The notes beneath the pieces are model-generated. The model saw nothing but the letters and a program-made list of their open reading frames with translations, was not told the DNA's origin and ran no database searches. Positions 39,997 to 52,400 of a stretch of 64,000 nt of DNA are shown piece after piece. Source of the DNA: Asterochloris sp. CNOR1. Lineage: Eukaryota; Chlorophyta; Trebouxiophyceae; Trebouxiales; Trebouxiaceae. Location of the stretch: positions 806,001 to 870,000 of the forward strand of contig OZ017758.1 in NCBI GenBank assembly GCA_963969365.1, given 5' to 3'. Position 1 is the stretch's first letter, and every line of letters begins with the position of its first letter. Both the position numbers and the translations under genes were made by a program.

Positions 39997-42900
39997 TCAA
40001 GCAGTTCTTGTGCATGTGGTGTCAAAGTCGTCAGGCGCAAAGTGAGCAGCCCAGCCTGCCAGCCTCTGCTTTGCAGCAGCACTGTTTGTGGCCATGGTGC
40101 TCAGCTCGTACATGGAGCAGAGATTTGCAAGGATGGGCTCCTTCAGGTGAGCATGCGGCTGATGCTGCAGGTCGCCTTCCAGGCACTGCAGCCAGGGGGA
40201 GCATGTGGGCAAGCGTCGTGTCAGTCTGCAGCGATACTGCGCATGGTCCTACCTGGATGGCCCCCTGAAGGTTGCAGGCATACATGTGGCAGAGGGCTCT
40301 GCCGTTTGAAGCAATGGAGTCCCGCGGCTGCTCCTGAAGGATGTTCTCGAACCTGCTCAAGGCACCTGCAACTTGAACCAGACGCACATGTGGCAGGGGA
40401 GTTGCCAGAGGTGTGATGAGTAGGACCAGCGGCTGACCTGGAAAGTCCTGCCTTGCGAATAGCACCAGCGCTTCATGCCTTCGCAGGAACAAGCGGGCAG
40501 CGAGCTGCTGCTTGGGATTGTTCTGAGAGGCCTGCAGGGATGACAGATATTGTTATCAGCATGATGGCATGGTGCTCAAGCCTACCTTCACGACATCACA
40601 GACATGCAGTCAGCCTGGCAGGGCCTGCCGTGCATGCCATGGCAAGTGCCATACAGCTACCCAGCACTGTGGCAGGCGCACCCACCTGGAGAAGGGCTGC
40701 CAGCCGCAGGATGGTCTGCTCTGCAGCAGATACGTCCCCGATGCCCAGCTGCACATACATCACGCGGGCCCATAGCTCCGGCTCATCGCCGCGCTCCCTG
40801 AGAAGCCAGTCCAGCCACCGCAGGGCCGCCATGAACTCTTTCTGCCTGCGGCAGGGCCGCGAGGCAGATACGTATGCACATGCCAGCGGCACAGCAGAGC
40901 ACTCTGAGCCGGTCCAGCCTTCTGAGGCAGCTGAGGGTCGTCTGTCAGCACCAATCAGCTGCATGTACTGCCCCACAGAGCAATATCCCCAGCAGCAGCT
41001 GCCAGGTGCTGCTCTTGAGCTGCGCACCTCACACCCTGCAGCCTGCCGGGTGTGCTTACACGGTCAGCTCGATGCAGCAGCAACCCAGTTTGGCCCACAG
41101 GCGCCCCTCACTCCGCCTGCTGGCAGGGGAGAGCACCATAGAGCCTGCTACCCCCTGCCAGGCTGCTGGCCCTGGCACAGCACCCACCGCGCGTGGCTGC
41201 TAACCAGGGCAGAAGCCCAGTGATTGGCAGACGCCCCTGTAGGGCTGCTTGATGAGCCCCACAGTCTGTATGTCATGCGCCTGTTGGCCGGGGCGGACGA
41301 GCACAGGCATTGGCAGGTGCCCCTGTGAGCCTGCACATTTCTGCATGCTCCTCACCTCATGTGCCTGCTGGCCAGGGCAGAGGCAACAGCATGCTGCCGC
41401 CTTGTCCAGAGGCGGACATGTGCCTCTGCAGGGGTTGTTGGTGGGGCCTCTGCCTGCGCTGTGCCCAGCAGGTCTGCATCGCTGGCAGGGTCCTCCATCA
41501 GCACAGCCACATCGTCCAGCGGAATGCTGTGCAGGCGCTGCGTGGCGCGCAGGCTGCAGGCAGCAAAGGACACTGGGATGCAGCCTGCTTTTGCAAGCAA
41601 GCTGCAGGCAAAGGCAGAACTTGTGTTGTCTGCCAGCGCTGCGTGGTGTGCAGGCTGCAGGCATGGACACAAGGTGTCAGCCACTGTTTGATGATGTCCA
41701 GCCCGCACGCAACGCCAAGAGCACATGACAGCAGCTGCTGTGTCGTCCAGGGGAATGTCGTGCAGGCGCTTGCCTGAGCTCTGAAGGCAATGTCTGGAGC
41801 ACAGGCTGCAGGCATGGGCAGTTGCAGCATGACTGGGCTATGATGGCCTTGCATGAGATGCAGGCTGCAGGTACAGATAGCAGCAGTGTTGGCCCGCTCA
41901 TTTGCAGCTGAATTTCTTGCGGCCTGGCCAGCTGAGAGCAGATGTCAAGATTGCCATCTTACATGCTCCACCCTAAAGTTTGCAACCCTTTCACCAGCCC
42001 CGCATGAGATTGTCCTACCTGCCCGCACGATTCTGGCTGCCTCCTGTTACCATGTCTAAGGTTCCCAGACTTTGGCTGGCTGGCTGTGTGCCAGTCACAG
42101 CCCTTGCGAGCCCTACCTGCGCGCCGTGGCAGCCAGGTCGGCGTCGCTGGTGGCCTCCTGCTGGCAGCGATGCAGCAGCGCATACTGCAGCTCCTGAGAC
42201 TCGGCTGGGGACCCCAGGCGCTCCGGGAGGTCTGCCTGCAGCCAGCGCAGGGCAAAGGGGACCAGGGAGGCCGACCGCCCTGCAGAGCACACGGGGGCAG
42301 TGTCGCTTCTCAAGCACTCCTGCAAATGCTGCAGCCTTGCTGCCTGCAGACTCGCGTGGAGTGTGGAAGGGGTTCCTTGCAAACCACATGCTGAGCAGCA
42401 GAGATTAGAGAGCCATGCTTGAGCAGTTGCTGAGTCGGAAGTCCAGGTCGGCTTGCAAGCTGCGTGCACAGCTGCTGCTGTGCCGGGCCAGAACCAGGTG
42501 CACAGCTCTGCTGGAGGCCAGCATGTGGTGTCTCAGTCCAGGATGATGCGCAGCCAGCCCTCAAAGAGGTGAAAGGTGCTGCCCAGCTGGCTGGCGCTTC
42601 CAGTCATACAAGGACAGTGCTGGTTGACTGTTGCCAGGGACACAACCCCTCAGTTGTGGCTCGCCAGCTGCCATGGGGGGAGCTCCTGGCCGAGGCCTGG
42701 CCGGCATGCATCAGTCCACCTCCAGCACCTGATCTCTGGGTGGTGTAGTGCTGCGCATCCAGATCGCCGAGCTTGCTGAGCTCCTCGGCAGCTGTGGTAT
42801 ACTTGCGCAGCTTGACGAGAGACAGGATCAGCCACGAAGCACTGATCAGCAGCTGTGGGGCATCCTGAATGTGGACTGCCCTGACATGCTGCTCAATGGC

Positions 42901-43119
42901 ACGCCAGGATCCCTGGAACGAGCAACAGGGGTTGATGTAGAGGAAGTCTCCTCTAAGCAATCTCTTGAGTGCTGTACAACTTGCCTGGGCAGCCAGTTTG
43001 ATGAGGCCATCCTGCCCTTCAGGCAGCTTTGAGTCGTCCCTGAAGGTGTCCACTTGCTGGGAGAATGGGCTGCCTGGCTGAGTGGAGCCCAGTGGGTCCT
43101 GCCAAGCTGCCTGCTTCAT
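39997..43119 (-). CDS. TRAPPC12: TRAPP complex subunit 12 (TRAPPC12 / TTC15)
   Basis: TPR-containing subunit of the TRAPPIII tethering complex acting in ER-Golgi and autophagy traffic. Start ATG 43119 (MKQAAWQDPLGSTQPGSP). Ordered matches: SWLILSLVKLRKYTTAAEEL and LGDLDAQHY near 42830-42750; SLVPFALRWLQADLPERLG and GSPAESQELQYALL near 42270-42170; LHSIPLDDVAVLMEDPAS near 41520; HVRLWTRRQHAVASALA near 41400; FMAALRWLDWLLRERGDEPE near 40830; VMYVQLGIGDVSAAEQTILR; LSRFENILQEQPRDSIASNG near 40330; last exon 40185-39997 with EPILANLCSMYELSTMATN and a FDTTCTRTA C-terminus. The end resembles the human protein closely (LTTMYELES, FNTQC). The N-terminus is shorter than the long disordered animal one. 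Confidence 0.88.
41188..41395. repeat. TRAPPC12: three tandem copies of one exon end
   Basis: The exon end encoding SALASRHM plus donor (about 41353-41395) recurs at about 41270-41310 and 41188-41225, downstream in the transcript, at a spacing of roughly 80 bp. Translated, the copies read RPGQQAHD and LPWLAATR, i.e. decayed versions in shifted frames. Confidence 0.7.
41510..41815. repeat. TRAPPC12: acceptor-side copies of the LHSIPLDDV exon
   Basis: The exon start (about 41510-41562 on the minus strand) recurs upstream in the transcript at about 41625-41667 and 41738-41815. All share TGCAGCCTG at the acceptor. The last copy retains the LHDIPLDD reading, clearly related to LHSIPLDD. Confidence 0.75.
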
Positions 43120-43610
43120 GCTGATCTTCAACCCTTGGTCAAAACCTAGCAGTCAACGCATGCCGCCCGATATCCTCCGGACCTTTACGATCCATTCTCT
43201 TTTTATGGGCGATCTCCCTTCATAAAATATGCCTAGATCCCATAGAGGGCTGGCTTCAAACTTGAGAAGTTCCATCCGCTGCCCTGACAGTGACTTTAGA
43301 TGCTCGAACCTCCTCATCAGCCTGAGAAGGCCACTAAGCAGTAGTGCCAAGCAGTCAGCATCTGCAATCATGCAGATGTAGGCTACCATATTCTGGGGCC
43401 TCTCACACAGAACTGAGATCTGCTTAAGAGCCAGACGCCAGGCTGCTTGCACTGAAGGGATTTTGGGTGCCATCTGTGGACCACAGCTGGTGGACCACTG
43501 GTTGACCAATCCTTATGTGCCCACATTAGACTGCCCTCCTCTAGCTGCACCGCCTCCCAGACGCCAGCTCTCCTGGGCTTAGCCATTGCCATACTCATCT
43601 CCTGACAAGT
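43120..43610 (-). other. Intergenic region with unusual uninterrupted open frame
   Basis: It lies between the divergent starts of TRAPPC12 and the SYLF gene. On the minus strand an open frame 43509-43153 (about 118 codons, ending IKREWIVKVRRISGGMR) overlaps another frame at 43637-43383. The stretch is AT-richer than its surroundings and lacks the CTGCAG/TGCATG texture of local introns. I recognise no family. It could be a relic of a transposable element or a lineage-specific exon. Confidence 0.35.
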
Positions 43611-46600
43611 ATGGCAGATCACGTCAAGCTGGCACATGACTGTGAAAAGGGCATCTCACTGCTGCGCACGCTGACTGACCCGGCAGCAGGCAAGCCCCCA
43701 TGCACATGTAGCGCAGGGTGCATGTGCTGCATTGCCTGTCTGGAGCCAGCCGCCTTGTGTGTATGCAAATTCTGCCGTGACAATGGCCTCTAGCCAATAT
43801 TGGCAGCTGGTGTACTGGCTACTCGTAGTACCTTACAGTGGGCCCCTGTCCAGCAATGAGGGCTGCTGCCAGCTGCCAAGGCTTGGGTAAAGCATCTCCT
43901 TCATGGCACTGCTTTGCTTCCGGGCTGCAGCTGGAGGGGATCCCAACAAGCTGCTTACAGAGTGGGAGCTGCGCTGGAGCTATGGACTTGTGAGCGTGCT
44001 TGCCTGTTGCTTTGGCTGCTGGTGCTAAGCAGGATGCTGACAGGGTTCAGTCTGTGCCTGCAGGTGTTTGCATTCATGACCAAGGCTGGACTGGCTATTT
44101 CAGGAGCGTTGATCTTGAGCTGCTGGCACAGCTCACGCATCATGCGGCATGGGCTGCTCTGGCCACTTTGGCTTCCTCACTGCCCAGTCAGTTCTCAAAA
44201 GCCGGACAATACTCCTCGTTGAGACGCCTGTGCTCCTGCAGGCGTCAAGGGTCACGGCTTCCTCATTGCCAGGGTGCAGTCCCCCCACTTTTAATGCAGT
44301 GCTGGACACTGTGGCTGGCACAAAAGCAGCAAGCAACTGTCCTTGAGATCGACACCATGTACAGCAGCAGCATGTCTGCCCTGCAATGCCAGCAGCCCAC
44401 AGCATCTGAGCTGTGCCCGCACCTGCTGACTCTGCCTCAGTCTGCAGCTCCCTGAGGGGACTTGCGCGCCCTGGAGCCCGGTCTACAGTGCCCCACTGTT
44501 TCTCAAGGTTTCGGGCGCAGGCATTGGGGCCACCATCGGCCAGGAAGAAATGGAGGAGGTAAGTATCCCTGCACGCACACAGCCCGCTGCGCACAAAAGG
44601 ATGAGATGTGTACAGCCCAGGCCTTGGGTCGCCCATGGGCATGGAGGCCATTGAGAAGATGAGCCTGCTTGCATGCACACAGCCTCTTATCAAAATGCAA
44701 AAAGTCGTCGTACAACTTCCTCAAAGCCATGGCTCCTGTGCGTCCCAATCTGCCTGTTGCCGACTGTACAGCATACCTTGAATCAACCACAGCCTGCATA
44801 CGCTTTTGCTTCATCTGATGATGGCTGAGGCCGCCTTGCTCACAACATATGTACCACCAAGCGCCAGCCCTGCAGAGCACAGCTCAGCTGCAACCGCCTG
44901 GCACTCCCTTAGCCGAGAAACATGCCATGTGGCCAGCAGATGCAAACCTGCCTCACCTGCAGATCATCACGATGGGCAGCGCCCGTGCTGTGGAGAAGTT
45001 TGCTGAAGCCAAGCGCGGCAAGGTCAGCCCCCCTGCTTCATTCTCACCTGCCCCCATGCACGGCACCCTGCATCCATTCAAACTGCTGCTTGCCCTCTTG
45101 TGATAGAAGGAAGCCACCTGCACCAGCCGGTAGCAGGCATGGTGGTGCAGCATTCATGCAGACACAACCCCCATGCACTGCAACCATGGCGCTGCGCCAG
45201 CCTGTGGGCCAGCTTACTGTCTGAGGCACAGAAGCTGCTTCAAGCTGCCTGATGCTGTCCCTGGCCACAGCTCAGTCTAGCAATGCGTTGCGCCGTGAAC
45301 CAGCGTCCCTCCAGTGCTGAGAGCGTGGCTGGCTCGTGCTGCGCAACAAGCCGCTTTATTGTCGGTCTTGTGACTGTGCCAGCCTGAAAGTAGCTCAGTT
45401 TTGAGCTCTGAGAGCACTGCACACTCAAGAGACTCAAGCAGCTGGAGTGCTCAGCTTGCGCTGTCTGCAGGCCACCGGCAAGTACCTGTGCGCTGATTGG
45501 CGCACCATCTCCCTATCACACCTGCGACCTGCTTGATTTCGTGCCAACTTGCACCTGCAGAGCATTGGTGGAGTGGAAGTCATCATGGGGGCTGGGAACG
45601 AAGTGGCTGAGCTTGACGTGGGCAAGACCGCCCCAAAGCCAGACAAGGCAGTCAGGCCGCGCCAGCACATTGTGCGCAGAGGGACCATCATCGACCTGGC
45701 CTTCCGGGGTGAGTCTCACTTGAGCATGCCTCAGCAGCTGGAACAGCTGGCTTCTGATGCTGGGCATACGGCATGGGTTTGGCGCTGCTGAGCAGCCTGC
45801 ATGCCAAGGTTGCTGTGTGCAACTGCGGCAGGCATGTGGGCAGCTGCGTGCTCCCTTAGTGCTTGGCAGATCACGTGCTGCTGCAAGCCCAGGACACCTG
45901 GAGCTGCTGGCTCACATCAAGGCTGCTGTTTCCCTGAGCAGATTTATTTTTAACGCTGGTATCCTGCATAGGTGCTGCTGAAGGCTGGATGGCAGTGGCC
46001 TGTCATGTTCCCTGCATGCACTGGTACAGGGGTGCCCCTGCACATCAGCTGCCATCAGGCATGATGCTGGGGCCCATGCACGGCTGCAGGTGCCAGCTTC
46101 AAGCGCGACGATGCACGCAACGACCTGGTGTATGGCCCTGGTGTGTCCCCCTCTGACATCATCCACGGCGATGTGCCGCCGCCCACCGAGTTCCTGCCTC
46201 TGTATGATGAGTTGCACAAGTGAGCCGGCAGGCACACACAACTTGTGCTGCTCAGGTAGCAGGCAGCATCATGGTGAAGCTTGCCGTGGTGCATTCCTCC
46301 ACCTCTTGCTATGTCCAATGATGAGACCCAGCAGGCTGTGTGACTGCTGTGCTTGTTGAGCATCCTGCTCAAGCCAGGTACCCTGCTTCCTGTGCTGCCG
46401 GTCCCTGGCTTTTCCGCTGTACGTCCAGTGCACATCTGCTGGGTGCGGAGGGCTGGAGATGCACACAAAGCCTTGCAGACTGACCCTACCTGCAACTCTG
46501 CAGTCTGGCTGGTCTGGCCTGGCCGGCCGGTCCAGAGACCAGCCCTGACCTGGCGCTGGCAGAGGTTGAGGTTGAGATCGACGCCCCGGTTTCTGAGGCG

Positions 46601-46618
46601 GATGTCATTGTCCCCTAA
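43611..46618 (+). CDS. SYLF (Ysc84/SH3YL1-type) lipid-binding domain protein
   Basis: SYLF domains bind phosphoinositides at membranes and in yeast and animals link to actin and endocytosis. Start ATG 43611 (MADHVKLAHDCEKGISLLRT). Blocks in order: EGIPTS near 43937; VFAFMTKAGLAISGA from 44064; KGHGFLIARVQ near 44242; SPVYSAPLFLKVSGAGIGAT and IGQEEMEE at 44477-44560; TMGSARAVEKFAEAKRGK near 44972; GGVEVIMGAGNEVAELDVGK from about 45566; a late SYLF motif DLVYGPGVSPSDIIHGDVPP near 46122; an acidic C-terminal tail EVEVEIDAPVSEADVIVP ending at TAA 46616-46618. No SH3 or FYVE partner domain is visible. The first donor may be GC (GCAGCAG|GCAAGC). The family call is good; some exon edges are uncertain. 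Confidence 0.82.
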
Positions 46619-47253
46619 CTGACGCTCCCTATATCACTGCATGGCTGGTGAAAATGAATGCATGCAATTGTAGCTGCTTCCAGGTGCCAAGATGAACCAC
46701 TAGAACTTGTAGCTCGAAGCTGTTCAACCTGAGTACATTGGGTCAATCATTCGCATACGTTGACTGCTCAGAAAGAGCGCTGAGATGATGGCTGACACAA
46801 GTGCGAGATGCCAGGGACCTTGATGAACGATCCTGATACCAGAAGCTGGCTTGACAAGGTGCACATGAGCCCATGGCGTGTAACCCTCATGTCAGACTTA
46901 AGATGCTCACAATGCACAACATCCAGCACGCAGAAGCTCATGAATCATTGATGGAGCCATGCTCATGCAGTTGCTGGACTCATCCATTATAGGAGCCCTG
47001 AGCGTGTTCCTGCGGCTGCTGCTGCTGCCCCTCCAGCTCCTGTCCAGGATTGTGGAGAACTTGCGCAACCCAGCGTGATCAGCAGGCAGCACACAGGGCC
47101 TGCCACGGCCGTATATTGCCAGCACGCCTTGTGTCGCAGTCCTCAATCTTGGATCACGTTTACATCATCGTGCCTCACAGGCATGAGACATGCTGCGTGC
47201 TGAGACACTAGCCTGAGGCGGGAGAGCTGCTGCGGGCTGCACCCTGCAGCAGC
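46619..47253. other. Tandem intergenic region SYLF / RCE1
   Basis: 635 bp between genes on the same strand. It holds the SYLF 3' UTR and RCE1 promoter. No conserved open frame or element was recognised. Confidence 0.4.
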
Positions 47254-49381
47254 ATGCACCCCCTGCTCAGCTGCCTGGGGCTGGCAGTTGCCTATGTGGC
47301 GCCTTTCTACCTGAGGCCCAAGCGCAGCCGCAATGTGCGCGAGACGGTGGTCTTCCGCATGACCTGCACCTGCGTGACGAGCAGTGTGGCCTGGGTGCCC
47401 CTGTGGCTGGAGCTGGCCAAGTCGGTGAGTCACATGACCTGCTCCGCATTTGAACTAGCCTGCTCACATGGTGTGCAGTGGTCTGAGCTCATTGTAGCAG
47501 CACTGTGAGCACCTGTTGTGACCAGCCGCAGGGCTTGTGTCCCCCTATGGCTGAAGCTCTCCCTGAGTTCAGAGCAACACCGTCGTGGCGGTGCATTCCC
47601 AACCAAGACAATGCGTGGCAGTGCATTGGGCCTGTGGCGCAGTCCTGCCTTGCGTCGGTCAACCTTTGCAGCATGTCGTCACCAGCTGGGCAACAGGCAT
47701 GCAGGTGCAGCAGGGCATGTTTTTGGAGGCCCTGCAGGGGGGTGGCAGCGAGTCCAAGACGCTGTCATGTCCTGCGCACTGGATGGTCCCCTCTGCCTTG
47801 TGACAGCAGCAGACCGCACATTTTGGGTGTTGAAGGGTGCGCCCTGAGCCGGCACCAAGATCCCTGCTGCCCATGCTACAGGCCATGCTATTGTGCCGCT
47901 CTGCAGCCTGCCCTTGTGCCAATAAATGCACCCTGGGTGCCAGAAGGCCTTGATGCAGGAGCTGCTGCTGAGCCTGACCAATATGTGCCTGAGCTCCCTT
48001 CTCACAGGCAGCCAGGGCGTCGCTCCCTTTGCTGCAGGGGCATGCCACCCGCGAGACGCTGCTGCTGCTGCTGGGCCTGCGCTGGCGGAGCCTGCCCTCC
48101 GCCGTGATGCGACCCCTGGCCCTGACAGCAGTGCTTTTCACGGGGCCCATAGCCACAGAGGCGCTCAACTGGTGGGACGGGGAGCCGCTCCCCCACCGGC
48201 AGCCCCTGCTGACCCGCCTGGGCCTCAGGAACTTGGTGGTGGCCCCAGCCACTGAGGAATTCACCTTCAGGGCCTGCATGGCGCCGCTGCTGCTGCTGCA
48301 TGTGAGCCCAATGACCCGCAGATTGCGCTGTGAATGCTGGGCCCGCATGACGCCCCTGTCGCTGCTGCAGCTCGTGGGCTCATGTGCCTGCTGTTTGACT
48401 TCCACGGCCTTGCTGCCTGCCACAGCAACACATGGTCTGGGGCCTGGCCTGCGCCTGGGTCATGCATGGCAGTCAACTCACCTACTTGTGCCCTCATCAG
48501 CAGAGACACTGCATAACCTCTGCATGCACCTGGCCTTGCCCGGGCACCAAGTGGGCTGCACACGTACATAGTTGCAGCACTGCTGAGTGACCCCCATCCT
48601 CCTTCCCAACCCCCCTCCCCCACCCCCCACCCCAGGGGTCGCTTGGCATGCCTAGACACAGTTTGACAGTTCTGCCTCAATCGCCTGCAGGGGGCGGGCC
48701 TCAGGAAAACTATCCTGGTGACCCCCATCATGTTTGGCGTGGCTCACCTGCACCACCTGTATGAGCTCGTCCGCTTCCAGGGAGCTAGCCTGCCTGGCGC
48801 TGCCCTGATGGTGAGGCAGCCCTGCACATCCTGTGTGTCTGCTGCTGCAAATAGGATGAGGCATCCCTGTGCCAGCTGGTGTGTCTGCTGCAGCACTTGC
48901 TGTGCCCACAGGGCCACCACAGCATAGTTGGGCTGCGGCGTCCTGGCACGTCAGCCTGCCCTCACAAGCAAATTCGCCGCCCACCTGTGCTTGGAGGGTC
49001 CAGTACTAGATGCTTTGGACATGCACTTCTCTGCAGCAGCGCAACTGTGCCGCTTTGCAAGCACTGGCTGTCTGCCTGCAGGTGTCCTTTCAGTTCTTGT
49101 TCACAGGCCCAGCCTTCGGCACCTATGCCACGTTTGTCTTCCTGCGCACTGGCCACCTAGCGGCGGCCATTGCTGTCCACTCTTTCTGCAACTGGATGGG
49201 ATTTCCGCCTATTGCAGATGTCCTCTCTCACCCCCAAAGCAGAAAACTGCTTGCCTTCTACATGCTTGGCATATGCGGATTTGCCGCCCTTGTACGCCCC
49301 ATCACTGACCCAGCCTTGTACAATAACACTCAATATGATCAGACTGTTAAGGCTGTTGTGGCACAGCGAGGCATGCATTGA
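47254..49381 (+). CDS. RCE1: CAAX prenyl protease 2 (RCE1), CPBP family
   Basis: ER membrane glutamate protease that removes the -AAX tripeptide from prenylated proteins such as Ras-like GTPases. Four exons, phase 0 at the joins: 47254-47424, 48037-48301, 48691-48810 and 49082-49381. Start MHPLLSCLGLAVAYVAPFYL includes the first membrane segment. Exon 2 holds further hydrophobic helices and the catalytic motif ATEEFTFRACMAPLL (EExxxR). Exon 3 has FGVAHLHHLYELVRF (second motif, metal-independent catalytic His). Exon 4 has HLAAAIAVHSFCNWMGFP (HxxxN motif) and stop TGA 49379-49381. All CPBP key residues are present and length is about 285 residues, in the usual range. Intron 1 contains a faint copy of the exon 1 end at about 47530-47565. 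Confidence 0.95.
48598..48640 (+). repeat. C-rich tract in RCE1 intron 2
   Basis: A polypyrimidine run dominated by C (CCCCCCTCCCCCACCCCCCA core), about 90 bp before the 3' splice site. It could extend the polypyrimidine signal or form a G-quadruplex or i-motif on the DNA. Confidence 0.6.
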
Positions 49382-49442
49382 GGGCGCCTCAACACCCCTT
49401 GAGCTGAACAGTGCAAACACCAGAATTGTGTTGGTGAAGCGA
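49382..49442. other. 61-bp convergent gap RCE1 / eIF2D
   Basis: Stops face each other across 61 bp, so the 3' UTRs of the two transcripts almost certainly overlap. Confidence 0.6.
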
Positions 49443-52400
49443 TCAACCTTTGCTTTTGGACTTGGTCTCGATGAAGTCTGACGAAAGGCCGTATGTCGCC
49501 TGTAAAAATGCTGGGATCTCCTGTAGGGGTGACAAAATGTTCATTGCTGGCAGTCAGTGCCAGTCCGCAGTGGGGCTATCTGCCAAGGCATTTGAGGACG
49601 CACCTTTAGGAGGTTGCCCTGCAGAGCAATCTCCTTGCCAGTTTCCGTCTTGCCAGGCAGGCGCTGGACACTGCTCGAGGTCTGGAATTTCTTCTGGAGC
49701 TCAACTGCAGAGACCGAGACAACACCGTCGCTGGCACCCTTGCCTTTGCCAGCTGCCTCAGCAGGGCAGGGGTGCATAAACTAGAAAGGGCATGGAAGGG
49801 CCACTGACTTTACAGGCCTCACCTCCTAAAGCATCTGGATTAAAGCCGAAGCTCTCAACATGAGTGACCCTGGTGAGATGTTTTCTACCTCCTTGCCTGT
49901 CTTCCAGCTGAACAAAGACATGCTTTACTGTGCCCTTCTTCACCACCTCAACGGGACCCTGCAGCAGCAGGCATGAGGATGTAACAGCTTGTCAGAAAGC
50001 TGGCTGCTGCCTAAGGGAATTGGACAACGGGTTTGTCCTTTGAGATAACCCAGCCCACCTGCTCTGACACGCGAGACACCTTGTGGAACAGCTGCAGCTT
50101 CCCCAGCAGCCGCTGCAGCACCTCCTCAAAGCGCTCCTCTTGGCCCAGCGGGGGGCGCTCCTTCTTGCCATACAGCCCAGAGATCAGCAGATCATCCAGC
50201 TTGATGCTGGCTCCAGCCTGCAGGGGACAAAATTAACATATCAATCAGACCTGCCTGCTTCCTGCAGGCTGGCTGTCTGCAGCTCCACTGCAACGTTCTG
50301 TAAGCTCTGGCGAAGGACATCTGACTCCAAGCTAGATGCTGACTGTTGCCTACATGCCCACATGCTGGTGGTTTCCCACGCACACATGGGTCACACACTG
50401 ACATGCAGCCATGTGGGCACTTTTGTGCAATGATGGGTCTTCAGGGGTGGGCTCAAACGAGACCCGTCTGCAGGGTGCCGCCTGCCAGTCAGCGCCATGC
50501 CCTGCCTGCTCGCCTGCAGGCCTTGCTAGCACACAGCAGTGTGCAGCGTTCAGGGTCACGCCCAGCCTGATCATCTGCAGAGCAGTTGCTCTGCGCTGCG
50601 ATTGTGGCCTGCCTGCACAAGGCATCCAAGCTCCTAAAGAGGCAAGTTAGCATCAAGCACAGGCTACTCCCCTGCAAGCCATGCTGATTTGCACATCAGG
50701 CAGACCTGCACAGCTCGCCAGCATCGTGTCTGCTCAGGCTCTCACCTGCAAGCCATGGTGCTCTGCATAGCACTGGAGGGCGTCGTGGACCTGTGCCTCT
50801 GTGTAAAGCTCGTCCTTCACACCGCTGACATCCCCCATCACAGGGCGCAGGCTGGTCGGCACGCGGTAGCAGTATACAACCGACACCTGGCCGACGGCTG
50901 GGGCACTCGTGCTGGCAGCATCACTGGAACGTGCAGCTGCGTCTGCCGGGGGTGCCTGCACACAGCAGGCTGCACCTGAGGAGCCAGACTTGGCTCAAGC
51001 ATGCAGTGGCCGCCCTGGCAACTTAGTCACTGGGGTGGCAAGCTGCATCTGTTCAATTGCAGTCACACTCAGCGGAAACATGCAGCAAGGGCGCTGGCAA
51101 CCGTGGACACTGCAACGACTGTTCACTGCAACGGTCCATGGTGGTGGCAGCCTGGCATGCCCTGTGCAGCGCGAGAAGCAACCTGAGCTTCATAGGGGGT
51201 GGTGAGTGGGGAGCCGCACCTGTGCTGATGTCTGCTCAGCCACCTCAAAGCCAGTGTACAGCTCGTGCTGCCGGTTGACAGAGGCCAGATGGTCCTGCTT
51301 ATGCACCAGCTTCTGTCCCAGCAGCCCCTGCAGATCACTGAACCAACGGGCTGGTGAGGCACACACAGCTCCACCCAAACCCTTCCTGACAGGCAGCATG
51401 CTATGACTCACAGCAACTGGTGAAGCTGCATTTACAGTGCACATGCCCCTTAGGCACTGCCCCAGCTTGGCGAGCCTGTGCTGTGCAGCAAGGTCACCAT
51501 GCTTGACTGGAAGACAGCAAGCTTCCTGATTGCAACCAACAACAGAACAAAATGTGCTGCAGCCCACCTTCTTCTCATACTTGCTCAGCAGCTTGCCCAG
51601 CTTCTTGTAGCTGGTTTTCTTGATGTCCAGCACAGCTTCTGCAGGCAGGCAGTCACTGGCACAGCTGCAAGCAGAGCAGGCAACAAAGCAGTCTTCGGCT
51701 GGTGTACCAGCATAATGGAGCCTGATCTATGCACAGCCTCATAACGCATTGGGCCTGACATGATAGGAGGCCACCCAAACACAGCCAACTGCATGCAGGA
51801 GAGCAGGACACCATGTTGACATTGCTGCACATCGTCATGATGCGGCTTTGAATTGCTGTGGGCCTGCGCCTCCAGAGCGACTGACCTGTGGGTTTGCAGG
51901 CCAGCATGCACCTGCTGTAGAAGTCGCTGGTCTGCATGGGCAGCTCTGAGTCTTGCACCCTGTGCAGGCCAGCCACCAGCAGCCACTCCACCAGCCCATC
52001 CGGATCCTGAGGGATGCTGGGACCTGCAGGCATGCCAGATTGAGCACAAGTCGGCCCAGCAATATACCAGTGGCACTGCAGGGAAGCTGGTAGCTGCAGC
52101 CCCAGCAGCAGGGGCTCACTAGACTACCCCACTACTCTGTATCGGTCAAAGAGCACCTCTGCATGGGGCAGGAAGCTGGCCAGCATCGCTGACCAAAACA
52201 CCAGCTCTAGCGCGTCTCTCAGCCATGGAAGATGGCCAAAGCCAAGGTGCTGTGCAAGGGAAGGCCACCCAGAGCAGCACCTTCGGCAGCATACCTGCAG
52301 CCTCTTGCGGCATGTCTCCTGCTTCCTGTGCCTCGGCATCAGCCTGGGAACCTTCAGCGGCCTCAGCCGCCTCCTCAGCATGACCATTGGCGCCTTCATG

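Noticed and set aside
47505-48107. 200-codon plus frame in RCE1 intron 1
   Set aside because: It crosses the true exon 2 in a wrong frame and has no recognisable motif.
48598-48640. Assembly artefact at the poly-C run
   Set aside because: The run is interrupted and lies in an intron between clean RCE1 exons; nothing shows misassembly.
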